The translations under genes were made by a program, and so were the position numbers. The notes beneath the pieces are model-generated. The model worked only from the letters and a program-made list of their open reading frames with translations, was not told the origin of the DNA and did not search any database. A stretch of 64,000 nt of DNA, taken from NCBI GenBank assembly GCA_030685235.1, contig MU839144.1:124001-188000 (forward strand), in the 5' to 3' direction. The stretch is from Copromyces sp. CBS 386.78. Lineage: Eukaryota; Ascomycota; Sordariomycetes; Sordariales; Sordariaceae. Shown piece after piece: positions 32,456-43,651 of the stretch. Positions within the stretch are counted from its first letter, which is position 1; each line of letters opens with the position of its first letter.

Positions 32456-34545
32456 ATTCTAATTATAAGTAAAATTTATTTTATAATTACTAAAATTAAA
32501 TAATTGAATAGTATTAATACCTTCGTTAGGACGTTAAGTAGCGAATTCCTATTATTTTTTTTAGATAAAATCGTTTTAATTTTTAAGAGGAATTTCATAT
32601 TTAAGCTCGGGGTTAGGAAGGGCTTTATCACTATAATAATCGCGGAAATAAGTGCAATCTTCAATATAATATTAAATATAATATTAATATATAATTCGAT
32701 AAATGTAGAATAATTGACTATCGATAATTAAAAGATTAGAGGGATTTATATAGGAATAGCTAAATATAAATTTAACCCAATACTAATTTTCGTATTAAAA
32801 TTCGTAAGTAGGATTATATTTGTAAATAGGAAAGTAATTAAGAATTCGGGGTTTAGAACGAACGAAGTAGCGCTAACGACTATTTTTGAATTCGTATATT
32901 ATAAGGACTTTAAAGTAATTTATATCGGTAAGGTAATTAGTATTTAGGTATTATAAATGCTATAAATATTTATAGTAAAGAAGATTAATTTAAATTTATT
33001 AATTTTTAATTATAATAATAATACCCGTTAATTATTCTATTAAGGGGCGATAATTAATATTAATAACGATCTAAATATTATTATAGAGGGGAAAACTAAG
33101 TAAAATCGTATAAACTTTTTAAATAAATTAGTTTCGTTCTATAAAGAATTTATTTATAAATTTAGTAATGAATAACGTAATAGAATTAGTACGAATAATA
33201 TTAAGAAGAATTTAAATAATAATATTCTAAAAGGTTTAATTCTATTATTTATTTTTGGAATAATATTTAGTAATATAGTATAAAACGGTATACGTACTAA
33301 TATATAATATAATATTAATATTAACTATTTAACCTAGAATTAATATTATATTATATTAATTTAGCTAAATATTATTCCGAATACTATTAAATATTTAATA
33401 TATAGGGTTAAAATTGCGCGTAAGGATAGGTTCGTTATAAAGGGGCCGCGGAAAGTAAAACCGATAAATGGTTTATTAGCCCGGAAGAGCCGGAACAGAG
33501 CCAGCGGATTAAATATCGGCTATAAGGAGTAGTTCTAGACTAAATAGAATAAGCGGTTAGCCTATAGTATTATTAGGAATTAAAATAAAAAATTAGGCAA
33601 CAGGTTAAATAGGAGGTCGATAAATAACCCTTTAGTAGTAAATAGGATTAATATAATACGTATAGCATTATACCTGATTAATAATATGCGAGAGAGTATT
33701 AAAAGTAAGCGGGACTTAATTGAATTATAGATTATTATTAAATACCGAATATAAAACGTTCGTATTATATTAATTTTGAGCCTTATTAAGCTCTAGATTA
33801 AAAATTATAATATAATAGCCCTATAAACGAGCGAACTCTTACCGGTTTTCTTTAAATTCGAAGTTAGGGGTTTGGAGCCTATTAATTTAATAAATATTAT
33901 ATTTATAATTAGTACTACGATATTAGAATTTAAAGTAGTTCTAGTAATTTATAATACCGAATTTAAAAATAAGGACGTACTTCTAGAATAAGGCGAATTT
34001 ATTAATAAAATAGTAGGTAATAATATAAAGATTAAATATAATATTTTAACGAAATATATGAATACAGGTATTATTATTAAAAAGCGAAAATTATTTATTA
34101 TAATTAGGTATAAGGCGAGCGAAATTATCCTAATAATTATTAGTAGTATTAAATATTATAAAAAGGGTAGGTATTTCGAAAATTCGAATATAAGTATTAA
34201 ATTTATAGCTATATTAAATTTAGAATGTACGAATACTAAATAAATCTTTTATAAATTTAATAATAGAATTAATTAAACTAAAAGTACGAAGGGAATTTTA
34301 TTATAAGAATTCGATTAAATTCTTAAAAATTCTTAGGTTTTAAAGATTAATATTATCCTTACGAAATTTTTAGTACTTAATATAGTAAATACCTTTTTAA
34401 TAAGTTTTACAATATATTAAAATATTAAAAGTAATAAAAATAAATTAAGGATATTAGGCAAAATAATTATCTTTCTAATATAAAGCGTATTTAAAATATT
34501 AAACGAAATTAATACTTCGCTTATAGGGCGCTACCCAATTAGCCG

Positions 34546-36370
34546 CCCTATATAAATATAAAAAAAAAAAAATTTACGAAAGGAGAAGTTATCCTTTATT
34601 AAATTTATTAATAAAAGTACAATATAGTTTAAGAAAATTTAAATATTATATATAAAGAAATAAAATAAATAGGAGAGGTATTATTTAAGACGGGGTATAC
34701 TAAGAAGGAATAAGAGCCGAAGGGCCGCCGGACGTAAGAGGATTTAATAGATTAAAAAGGGGGTAATAAAAATTTGAAGAATAGGAAGAAAAATAAAATT
34801 TTAAAAAATTAATATTAATAATATCGGATAATATTATAAAAATAGTAGAAGGGTTTTTAAATATATTGGAGGGGATAATAGTAGTATAAGAAATAATAGG
34901 TTAAAACGGAATATTGGCCTAGAAAGATCGATTTAGAAACTAATCGCAAAATTAGTCGAAAAGTATTTAATTAGTAATAAAGTTAAGGACAATATAATTA
35001 TTAATATTTTTAATTTCAATATCGTTAAATTAATTATTGAATTTATTATTTATATTATTAGTATTAGCGCCGACCAGAACTGCTTTAATATCCTACGTAT
35101 AGAAATACTTATAAATATTACTACTTTTAGACAATTAATTAAAATAATCTTCGTTAATAATAATATTTTAATAATTAAGATAATAGAGGCGTAAATATTA
35201 TAATTAAATACGAATTTTACTCTAATAAACTTAAAAACGACGATAGAATTAATTAATAATATAAATATCTTCTTCGGTATTAATAGGTTAAAAAATAATA
35301 ATTTTTAAATTACAGGGTAGGAGAGGAAGTTAAGAATATATTAATCTAGTATTTTGTAAAAAATTAGTAATATAATTACGAAAATAATATTGAGCGTTCT
35401 AATAAATTTAAATATAAATAATATAATAAATGCGGACAATAAATATTTCTTCAACTTTTATTAACCTTAGGAAGTATTTTAGAATTATATTAAAATTAAG
35501 GGCGTTCTCGCAATTAAAGAAAAAAGGCTGCTTAAAAAGCCGATTAGCATTCTTAATTCGATAAGAAAAGTATACGCTATTATTATTTAAACGTTTACCA
35601 AATTAGAATTTTTAGTAATACAAATATTCCGATTTAGTATTAATTATTAAAGATTTTTAGAATATATATATAGTAGGAAAATCTAATTATATTAATATTA
35701 AATTAAGAAGATTTTAAGGACCGTTATAAATAGGGTTTGGGGTAAATAATTTATAATTAGCGTTAATACTACCTAAAAAAAAAGGGATTTTATTCGGTAG
35801 GGAGAAAAGGAAGTAAAGTATTAAATGGAGCCGCTCCCGAAGTAAACGATATAAAATAAGTAAAGTTATCGGTAGATAAAAGATTTATAATAAGATTAAA
35901 AAACGAATTTAAATATTTATTAGGGTTAGATAGGGTAATATAATTAAAATAATAATTTAATTTAATATTAGTTTTAATATAAAATTCTTCGATAGGGAAC
36001 GATTGGTAATAGTGTATATATAGCCGATTAAATAGTAAAGACGGGTTAATATAGAAGTTATAAAGCCTATTAATAAAATCCTAGTAAGAGCGGTTATATA
36101 TATTTATATAAGAATGATAAATAAAATACGGATTTTAATTGTTTAGTAGTATATTAAGATTATTAGGACTATTATTATTATTATTATTGTTTAGATTATT
36201 ATTATTATTTAGGTCGCTAAAAATATTAGTAATACGAGGGGGTTAATTTTAATTTAGGTATATATTATAATATTTTTATTAGAGAAAGTTAAAAGAAGGA
36301 GTAGGAAATATATTTATAGTATTATATTTCTAAGTATAGTATTAATAGTAAATCCTAATTTATTTTTTAC
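34546..36370. other. RIP-degraded DNA, nothing identified
   Basis: Very AT-rich with no intact frame. A run of 14 A lies at 34558-34571, directly after the long ghost frame; it could be a decayed poly(A) tail of a non-LTR element, but no target duplication or RT supports that. A short ATT/TTA microsatellite occurs near 36165-36205. Confidence 0.5.
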
Positions 36371-36399
36371 GAATTTAAATTATAGTAATAATATTTTAA

Positions 36400-37080
36400 A
36401 AATCCTAACTATGTTAAAGAAAGCGAATTACCGGACGAGGCACGAATTGAAGTAATATAAGTTAAAAAATAAATAGCGAAGAGTAAGTAAGTAATATTTA
36501 GGCCGAAGGAAGATAAATAAATGCCGAAGTTAGTTAATATAATAATTAAGGAAGATAAGTTAGCGTAGGGGAAAGACCCGTAAAAGTTCGAAGTTTAATA
36601 AGAATAGTAAAAGAGATTATTAGGCGACCCGAAGATAAAAGCGAATTTTTTAAACGAGTAGAATATTTAATATAATTAATAAAAGGTTACGAAGGATAAG
36701 TAATAAATTAAAGAGGATAGACAAATAGTAATTGAATATAATTAAAGGACGGGTTTTAATAGTTTAAAATAGTAGGTAGAAAATATATAATAGATTATTA
36801 ATTATAAGAAAGTATTTAATATTAAAAATACGGATTCTAATACTAATTATAACCTATTATTAGTTAATAAATATAATCGGGTAATAATATTAATAAAAAA
36901 TAGTATTAAATTAGAAGATTATACGGGTATACTAATTAAATAAAATCCGGAGAATAATTATAGCCTTAAATAGAACCCGGCGGATAATTTTAAACTTAGG
37001 TAAAACTAAGGATAGTATTATATTATTATAAAATTATAATTATTAAATCGGATTCGGATTAGCGAATAGGAAGGGGACTA
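36400..37080 (+). pseudogene. Gln/Glu/Lys-rich RIP ghost frame, unidentified
   Basis: One plus-strand frame reads as protein, starting NPNYVKESELPDEARIEV (from about 36408) and continuing through a charged segment with many TAA/TAG that would have been CAA/CAG. Two related segments of the form NP.(N/D)N(Y/F).LKQ lie at about 36950-37010. The inferred protein is rich in Gln, Glu and Lys, like some Gag or ORF1 proteins, but no zinc knuckle or other domain is visible. The ends are undefined and two TGA codons appear near 37130-37160. Confidence 0.35.
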
Positions 37081-39840
37081 ATAGTAGGTAATATAAAATT
37101 GGGAATAGTAGGTTAAATATTACGCCTGAGAGAAAACGGGTTAAATTAGTTGAGTAAAGTTTAAATACTAGTATTAGAATAGTCGTTTTTAAAAGAAGAA
37201 AATTCGGCCCGGTTAGGAATATATTTATTAGTATTTTTAAAAGTAGAAGAGATTGTACGAATAGTATTTTAAATTATAATTTAGAAATTACAATAAGAAA
37301 TAGTATTTTATATTATTACAAATAGCGGATTAAAATTAAGAAATAAAGAATATAATTAATATATACCTTTAGAACGCTTATTCCAATATTGGTCGTAATT
37401 TTATATTTATTTAGAAGGAAAACGCTTATAAATAAATAATATTAATAGTAATTTTGTATTATAAGAATAATATTTTTTAATAAATTATTAATTAGATATA
37501 GGAGGAGGTTGAAGTTATTAATATAGTAGCGGAAGAGGATTAAAATCCGGATTTTATAAAAGAATATTATTATTAGAAGTAGAAGTTACGGTATTTATAA
37601 TTAATATTATTTTAAATATTGGATATTATAATAAATAATTAAGTAAAGTTTAATATTATAAATAGTAAAATATATTGAGTACGAAGTTTAAAAGGGGGGG
37701 ATTTAAATTTTTAAAATTTGTACGAAACGTTAGTAGTACGGGAAGTAAATAGTAATTATTAAAAGTTGTAAGATAATATATATTATAAATATATAATAGC
37801 GAAAGGGAAGTAAAGGGATTATAATAAAATATAAATATAGTAGATAATTAATAGCGAAAAAATATAAAGTATAATTACGAACCGAAGTATTACTATATAT
37901 ATATAATACGATATTAAATTTAATTTAGAGGAATATTTAGGATATATATAATAATAATTACTTTTATTAAATATAGGATATTATTATAGTATAATATTAA
38001 CGTTTAATAGGTAGAGTAATAAGTAAAGGGATATAATATTAGTAAAGACTAAATAATAATTAGAATTTAGAATCTTACTAGGCTAATATAGATTTAATAA
38101 TAATAGTAAATTAATTAAAAGCCGGCATTAAGGAACTTAAAAGAACGTATTAGCCCGGATTAATAGGGTAAAGGTTTAGTAAACCGGTTAATTAATTAAA
38201 AGTAAATATTATAATTATTTAAATTAGCGCTACAACCTTACCTAAAAGTAGTAGTAATTGCCCTACCGGCGTATTACCTATAAATAAAATTAAATAAATT
38301 TTTTCAAGCTTTTTCGGCCTCCTTTCCTTTTCCTCTTTTTTTTTTTTTCTTTAGGTATTAATATTATTAACTTTCGTATTAGTTACTTCGTACTATCTAG
38401 CCCTTATTTCTTTTTTTCGTTCTATTTACCCTTTAGCCTCCGTATTAATTTAGCTACCTGCCCGCCTCCCGTTTTTTTTTTTTTTTTTTCGATCGGTATT
38501 TAAAAAATAGTAAATAACTAACTATTATTCGAATTATTAAATATTAATTATAATTAAACTAATAATAAATTTAAAATAGAATTACTTTTTATATTTTACT
38601 ACGGCCGCCCGCTTAGCCTATAAATAATTGAATAGTATTAAGTAAAGGAGAATTATTACTATGTTTTATGTAATATCGTAGTTAATTAATACTACTGCCG
38701 CCAATTCTTCTAAAAGTTGAGTAATATTATTACTACTTTAGTTATAGTGGCTGTAAATATTATTTATATTTAGTAATTATTTTACGTATATATTAATATA
38801 ATTATTTGGATAGAATTGTATATTAATTCGTACCCTTCCCGTTATTACTAATAGTAATTTCGTTGCCCCTATAAATATTATTATTATTTAATTAATATTA
38901 ATATATATTTATATATATTTAATAAAGTTTATATATATAATAGGACTCCGATATAGGTATATACGTATATTATATAAAGATAGGCTGGGATTGTAATAAG
39001 CCGGCCGCCGGGGCTTATATTAATTACTAAATTGGTAAAATTGTTTATTGCCGAACCCCGAACTTTTTATTATGCGTAGCGCGAGTTTAGGCCGTTTTCG
39101 TTAACCCTAGTAAAGAATAGTGTATAATTTAGTTGGTTATTTGCCAGGCGGTAGAGAATTTACCTTTAGTAGGTAATTTTTTAGTACTTACTTAGTAAAT
39201 AATATTAATATTAATAAAAGATAATAATATATAAGATTAATTCGGAAATAGTAATAATTTAATATTCTTTACCGATATTGGTATTTTAAGAGAATATTAG
39301 TAATTCCGGGCTTTAACGTGGGATGTCTAGGAGATTATAGAGTGTTTATATATATATAAGGCCGAGGATAAGGCTTTAGAGTTTTAAAATTAAGCTCCGG
39401 CCTAAATATATATTAGTTATTTAATAGTTTTTTTTTTCCTAGCTATATATAATAATAATATAATAATATAATTATTATAAATATATTGAAGATAATATAG
39501 TAATAATGTAAAAATATTTATACTTTTTTTATTATTTTACAATTAATTAATTAGATTATTGCCGTTCTCCCGAAATATTGTCTTGTTTAATAAACGATAT
39601 TAATAAAGGATAAATATATAGACAGGTTTTATAAAAATGAGCGAATAATAATACGGATAATTAATAGGTTGAATTAAGGAGAGTATGAAATATATAGGTA
39701 AGAATGTTAATATATATTAAAGAATTAATTTATTTAAATTAAAGTAAGTATATACCGTCTATATATTTTTAATAGGTTTAATGACTATTAACTAAATTAT
39801 AGAACGTTTAAAGTATAATGAATTTATAATTTAATAATAT
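37081..39840. other. RIP-degraded DNA, nothing identified
   Basis: No gene supported. Poly-pyrimidine stretches lie at 38290-38350 and 38470-38500, and TA-rich simple sequence at 38890-38980. A moderately GC-richer patch at 38990-39160 has no readable frame. Confidence 0.5.
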
Positions 39841-39846
39841 TAATTA

Positions 39847-39917
39847 GGGGTTGCCGCCCCCGAGACCCCTACTATCCCTTATTCGCCGGGAGGCTATCCC
39901 TTATTCGCTGGGAGGCT
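39847..39917. repeat. GC-rich motif plus 22-bp tandem duplication
   Basis: GGGGTTGCCGCCCCCGAGA (39847 on) is followed by two tandem copies of ATCCCTTATTCGCCGGGAGGCT (39874-39895 and 39896-39917, one difference). A near copy of the GC-rich motif occurs at 41127, in the same orientation, on the other side of the short-period repeat. Confidence 0.7.
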
Positions 39918-40139
39918 ATTCTAAGACCCTAACTACCTAAATTATTCGAATTATATAGTATAAACCCGTACCCGAAATTGTTTAGAGGTTGAAAAAGTTA
40001 GTACCGATAAGTATTGAAGATAGACGGCCGGAAAAGGCGAAAAAATTGGATAAGAAGCGGTTAACGAACGTACGAAACGAAAGGGAGTACGGGAAATAGA
40101 AATGAAATGTTACGATATATTAATATAGGCGATAGGATT

Positions 40140-40893
40140 CGGTAGAGATGTTAGAGATGCCGGGAGATATTGGGGATGTTTAGAGACGATGGAGATGCTA
40201 GAAATGCCAAGAGACGACGGAGATATTGGAGATATTAGAGATATTAGAGATATTAGAGATGTTAGAGATATTATTAATGTTGGAGATACTATTGATGTTA
40301 GAAATACCGGAAATGCTATTAATAATAATAATATTAGAAATGCTATTAATGTTGGAAATATTATTGATGTTAGAGATAATAATAATAATAATGATACTGG
40401 AGATACTATTGATATTAGAGATGCCGGAGATGCTATTAATAATAATAATGCTGGAAATATTGTTGATGCTGGAGATGCTGTTGATGTTGGAGATGATAAT
40501 GATGATGATGATATTGGAAATATTATTAATACTAGAGATACTATTAATATTAAAAATGCCGGAAATACTATTGATAATAATGATATTAGAGATACTATTA
40601 ATATTGGAGATGCTATTAATGCTAGAGATGCCGGAGATGCTATTAATAATAATAATATTAGAGATGCTATTGATATTGGAGATGCTGTTAATACTAGAGA
40701 TGCCGGAAATATTATTAATAATAATAATGCTGGAGATACTATTGATATTGGAGATAATAATAATAATAATAATGCTAGAGATGCTATTAATACTAGAGAT
40801 GCCGCCGCCGATGCTAGAAATATTAGAAATACTATTAATATTGGAGATGCTGCCGCCGATATTAGAAATGTTAGAAATGCCGCCGATTCTTAA
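40140..40893 (+). repeat. Short-period repeat array (GAGATRYTA-type units), about 750 bp
   Basis: Units of 9 and 12 bases built on GAGATATTA, GAGATGCTATTAAT and (AAT)n run without a break. Two plus-strand frames are open through most of it: 40189-40893 (Asp/Asn/Ile-rich) and 40226-40906 (Leu/Ile/Glu-rich). This is a consequence of the repeat, not evidence of genes. Unlike its surroundings the array is full of TpG, so it has not been eroded by RIP and probably expanded afterwards. Confidence 0.8.
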
Positions 40894-41126
40894 AAAAATA
40901 CTTTAATAAATATTAGTAAATACGGAATAATTAATATAATAAATAATATAATAGAATATTTATTCTAATAATAATAAAATACTTATTCTATTATTAGCGT
41001 CGATAATAAAGATAATAACGATGAAGACGATAACGATTTCGATTATCGGGTTAATATAAGAAAATAGAAGAAATACGTTACGGACGGATTTTTCGATTTT
41101 TAAGAAGGGAGAATTATTATTTATTA

Positions 41127-41275
41127 GGGGCTGCCGCCCCCGGGACCCCCGTTATTACCCCTCTAGACTAATCCGCGCCCGCTATTAACCTTTTGGATTA
41201 ATCTGCGCTTCGGAATTTTTAACGTAGAATTAGTATCGGTATTTAGATTAATCCGCGCTTCGGGATCCGATTAGC
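41127..41275. repeat. Second copy of the GC-rich motif and three GATTAATCCGCGCTTCGG words
   Basis: GGGGCTGCCGCCCCCGGGAC (41127 on) matches 39847. It is followed by three versions of a (G)ACTAATCCGCGC word at about 41167, 41206 and 41249. This is the last AT-rich/RIP stretch before ordinary DNA at about 41300. Confidence 0.6.
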
Positions 41276-41411
41276 GTCTATTAGCGCTAATTTAATTGCC
41301 CCGTAGTCTGAAGACGAAAACTTGCGTTCTTTCCACTTTTCTTAACGTCAAATAGAAGCGAAGGCAAGCCTCCGCTTCAATAATCTGGGACATGCAGATC
41401 TAGTCAGTCTT

Positions 41412-41727
41412 CCAGATCCGCCAACCGTCACCCACTCGGCCCCAACTGCCTGATCCTCTACAACTATTTGACTCCTCGAGCGTAGAGGATCTCGAACGCC
41501 TCCACCAGTTATGTGTGCGGCCGAGATATAACGAAGCGCTACAACAGCATTCACAAGACATGAGGCAGGGGAGAAGAGGTATTCGCGTCGCGTCGCCCAG
41601 TGCTGTGGGCAAGGGCCTCAATTCGCACGACAACACCGATGCGGAGCACGTCGTGGAAGCTTGGAGAGGAAGATCGATTATTGGAGAGTACAAGGGGACT
41701 GGAGGATACCTAGCAGGTAGGTATTGA
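41412..41727 (+). CDS. Probable 3' exon of a gene cut by the RIP border (partial, uncertain)
   Basis: One plus-strand frame is open from after the TAG at 41399-41401 to the TGA at 41725-41727. It reads as a coherent acidic/basic protein segment (DPLQLFDSSSVEDLERLHQL near 41450-41510, then RPRYNEALQQHSQD, ending EYKGTGGYLAGRY). A TCTTCCAG at 41406-41413 could be a splice acceptor, so this may be a last exon. A possible donor GTAGGT at 41717 would extend it instead. No domain is recognised and no upstream exon is visible; about 110 bases further left the DNA is RIP-decayed, suggesting the gene was truncated by repeat insertion. The opposite strand is also open here, so confidence is limited. 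Confidence 0.35.
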
Positions 41728-43021
41728 AGCTGAGCGCGGAACCTTGGAATTGGGAAGACATGATATTCGTGTAAAATTGCAATTTTTGTTTATTACCAGG
41801 AGTGCGAGTGACAGCCAGGTTAGTGCCCTGTGTATATGTTTATGCTCCTGTTTATTTGGTCTTAGTTAAGTTGAAGGGGCTTCAAGTGAAGGCACTATAT
41901 ACCGGGTAATAAATAGTGACTTAGTTCATAGACACCTTCCGTCTGATATGAAGACAGGTATCCACGGTGAAGGTATGGCTTGTTCACATACGGTAGTGAG
42001 ACTATCCCCTGAATGCCAGGCATCAGTGAATCGCAGCCCAATTTGGTGAACAGACATGCACATGTGAACAGATGCCATTATTATATGTCACGGCCGTTAG
42101 GGGAGTCATACCTGTCGTTGACTGGAAGTGAAGGTCCTTAAGCCATGTCCAGTCACACAACACCCAACCGACATGGCCGACCTCACGGTCCTCCAGAGAG
42201 GAGTACCCATTGTGGCCAACGGTTACACCCGCGCTCCCGGCCGAACTTCACAGCCCATCTCGTACCTGTGTTCTTGCCCTGTCAGGCCCATGACGGAGCT
42301 TATCCCCTGTCTGTGTGACCTCCATGAACCCTTCAACAAACATGTGTGAGTGTCCGGATACCTCCATGAACGACGATGCGTAAGGTTGAGCCTTGTGTCT
42401 CTATAGTGAAGAGGATTGCCTATATAAATGCCGGGAACCTCGCTCTGGGGATCTTCAATCCTGTCAAAAAAACGCCTTGCGGCAGCTATTACATGCGAGG
42501 AATATGCCCAGTATCCGTTTGTTGACATCCCTCAATAGTGAGGCCAGTCCCGCATTCATGATGCAGCAGCTCCTGAATATTTCATGCTCGGCCATCTCAG
42601 CCTCCATATTTTGATGATGTTCAATAGGAGGATGGATGGTGAATGTCATCGGAGTCATGCTCGACCATCATGGCAGTGTCCTCATGATGAAGAGTGAGCA
42701 TTGGGAGCATCCATGACATGCTCTGGGAATGAAAAAATCATGGACCAAATTGTCCATAAAAGACCGGCCATGTCCGTGGAGTTAGCCGAGAACTCTTGTC
42801 CTTTTTCTTCCCCATCCCAACTGATAACGAAGAAAACGACAGCAAAATACTAGGTATTCAACCATAGCACAAGCGCAGAAAGTACCACTTCTCTACTGTA
42901 AGCCCACCCTCAACCCCAGCATTTGCCGACACTCACCGGCTGGTAACTGAACCTGAACTTAGACCAGAGCCCCAAGTACCAGCCAGATACCTATCTTACC
43001 TAAGGTACTCAAGCAATAATC
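41728..43021. other. Intergenic, no gene supported
   Basis: Ordinary composition. Short frames on both strands around 42128-42658 overlap each other and have no recognisable content. The last 120 bases form a CA-rich leader before the ATG at 43022. Confidence 0.45.
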
Positions 43022-43651
43022 ATGGCGCCAACCACCCAGAATACCTCTACCCAGGAGGTCCAGGAGTTAGACACAACCCCCGTAGCCAGTCCATCAGAAC
43101 CACCAACTACACCACGTACCCGTTCATTTTCTTCCCTTTCCTCGCCTTCTTCTTCCTCCTCCACTTCCTCCTTCACCACCGCGGTCACCACCCAGCAGCA
43201 GCCTCAACGACTAGACGTAACCCCCTCCGTGTTCTCCAACATCGTCGCCGCCGGAACGGACGCAAGTTTCCTAGGATACACAGAGACAGCAACGCAAACT
43301 CCAGTAGCTCCCACCGGAACCCTCCCGTTGACTAGAGGTACCTCCACATCTGGGGTGGAGGCCAAGGCGGAGGCGAGTTCAGCAGCACCACACGCACACG
43401 TGCAAGCACAGGGGACGGCATCGGTGCAGAAAAACACCAGTATACCTCTATGTACCGCCAGGACTTTGGAGGCTTTGGAGCTGGAAATGGAAGAAGACCT
43501 CTCGGAAGCGGAACGTGAGGCTAGGGCGTGGGAGAGGCTCCAGAGGCAGAAAGAGGCATTCCAGAGGGTGATACCCGGTTTGGTTATACCGATACCGGTG
43601 GATGACTGGAGGCGCGCGGACATGAGTTGGCGTGAGGGGGCCGGCAAGTAG
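43022..43651 (+). CDS. Ser/Thr-rich hypothetical protein, 209 aa, with C-terminal coiled coil
   Basis: Single-exon frame, ATG in good context (AATCATGG) after a CA-rich leader, stop TAG 43649-43651. The N-terminal two thirds are low-complexity (Ser/Thr/Pro with a poly-Ser run near residues 37-51). From about residue 145 a charged helix follows (LEALELEMEEDLSEAEREAR…RLQRQKEAF), likely a short coiled coil. A compact end, RVIPGLVIPIPVDDW, is the most motif-like part. No signal peptide, membrane segment or catalytic motif. I do not recognise the family. The opposite-strand frame 43204-43647 is a shadow. Codon use is GC3-rich and ordinary. Probably intracellular; function unknown. Confidence 0.72.
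   Translation: MAPTTQNTSTQEVQELDTTPVASPSEPPTTPRTRSFSSLSSPSSSSSTSSFTTAVTTQQQPQRLDVTPSVFSNIVAAGTDASFLGYTETATQTPVAPTGTLPLTRGTSTSGVEAKAEASSAAPHAHVQAQGTASVQKNTSIPLCTARTLEALELEMEEDLSEAEREARAWERLQRQKEAFQRVIPGLVIPIPVDDWRRADMSWREGAGK

Larger units (their letters stand above)
21903..34545 (+). pseudogene. Long unidentified RIP ghost ORF, split by Gypsy-B and the MITE
   Basis: A plus-strand frame runs 21903-22600, resumes in phase at 31169 after removal of Gypsy-B and one GAGGG copy, and again at 32456 after the MITE. It continues to about 34545, just before a run of A at 34558-34571. Without the insertions that is roughly 1,200 codons. TAA/TAG make up about 6% before Gypsy-B and 3-4% in the first 480 codons after it, lower than chance at this base composition. 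Readable stretches include GIIISPDTNSRYIQLYY-like sequence before the insertion (near 22470), GSDFNRRTPGN (near 31680) and IARKDRFVIKGPRKVKPING (33412-33475). I found no RT, integrase, helicase or transposase motif and cannot name the protein. The true start is uncertain; the frame is open further upstream. The two insertions sit in it as passengers. Confidence 0.55.

Noticed and set aside
34558..34571. Run of A as a LINE poly(A) tail
   Set aside because: No RT or endonuclease motif upstream and no target duplication; A runs are common in RIP DNA.
40226..40906. 226-codon Leu/Ile/Glu-rich plus-strand frame, and the 234-codon frame 40189-40893
   Set aside because: Both result from a short-period repeat lacking stop words; neither has non-repetitive sequence.
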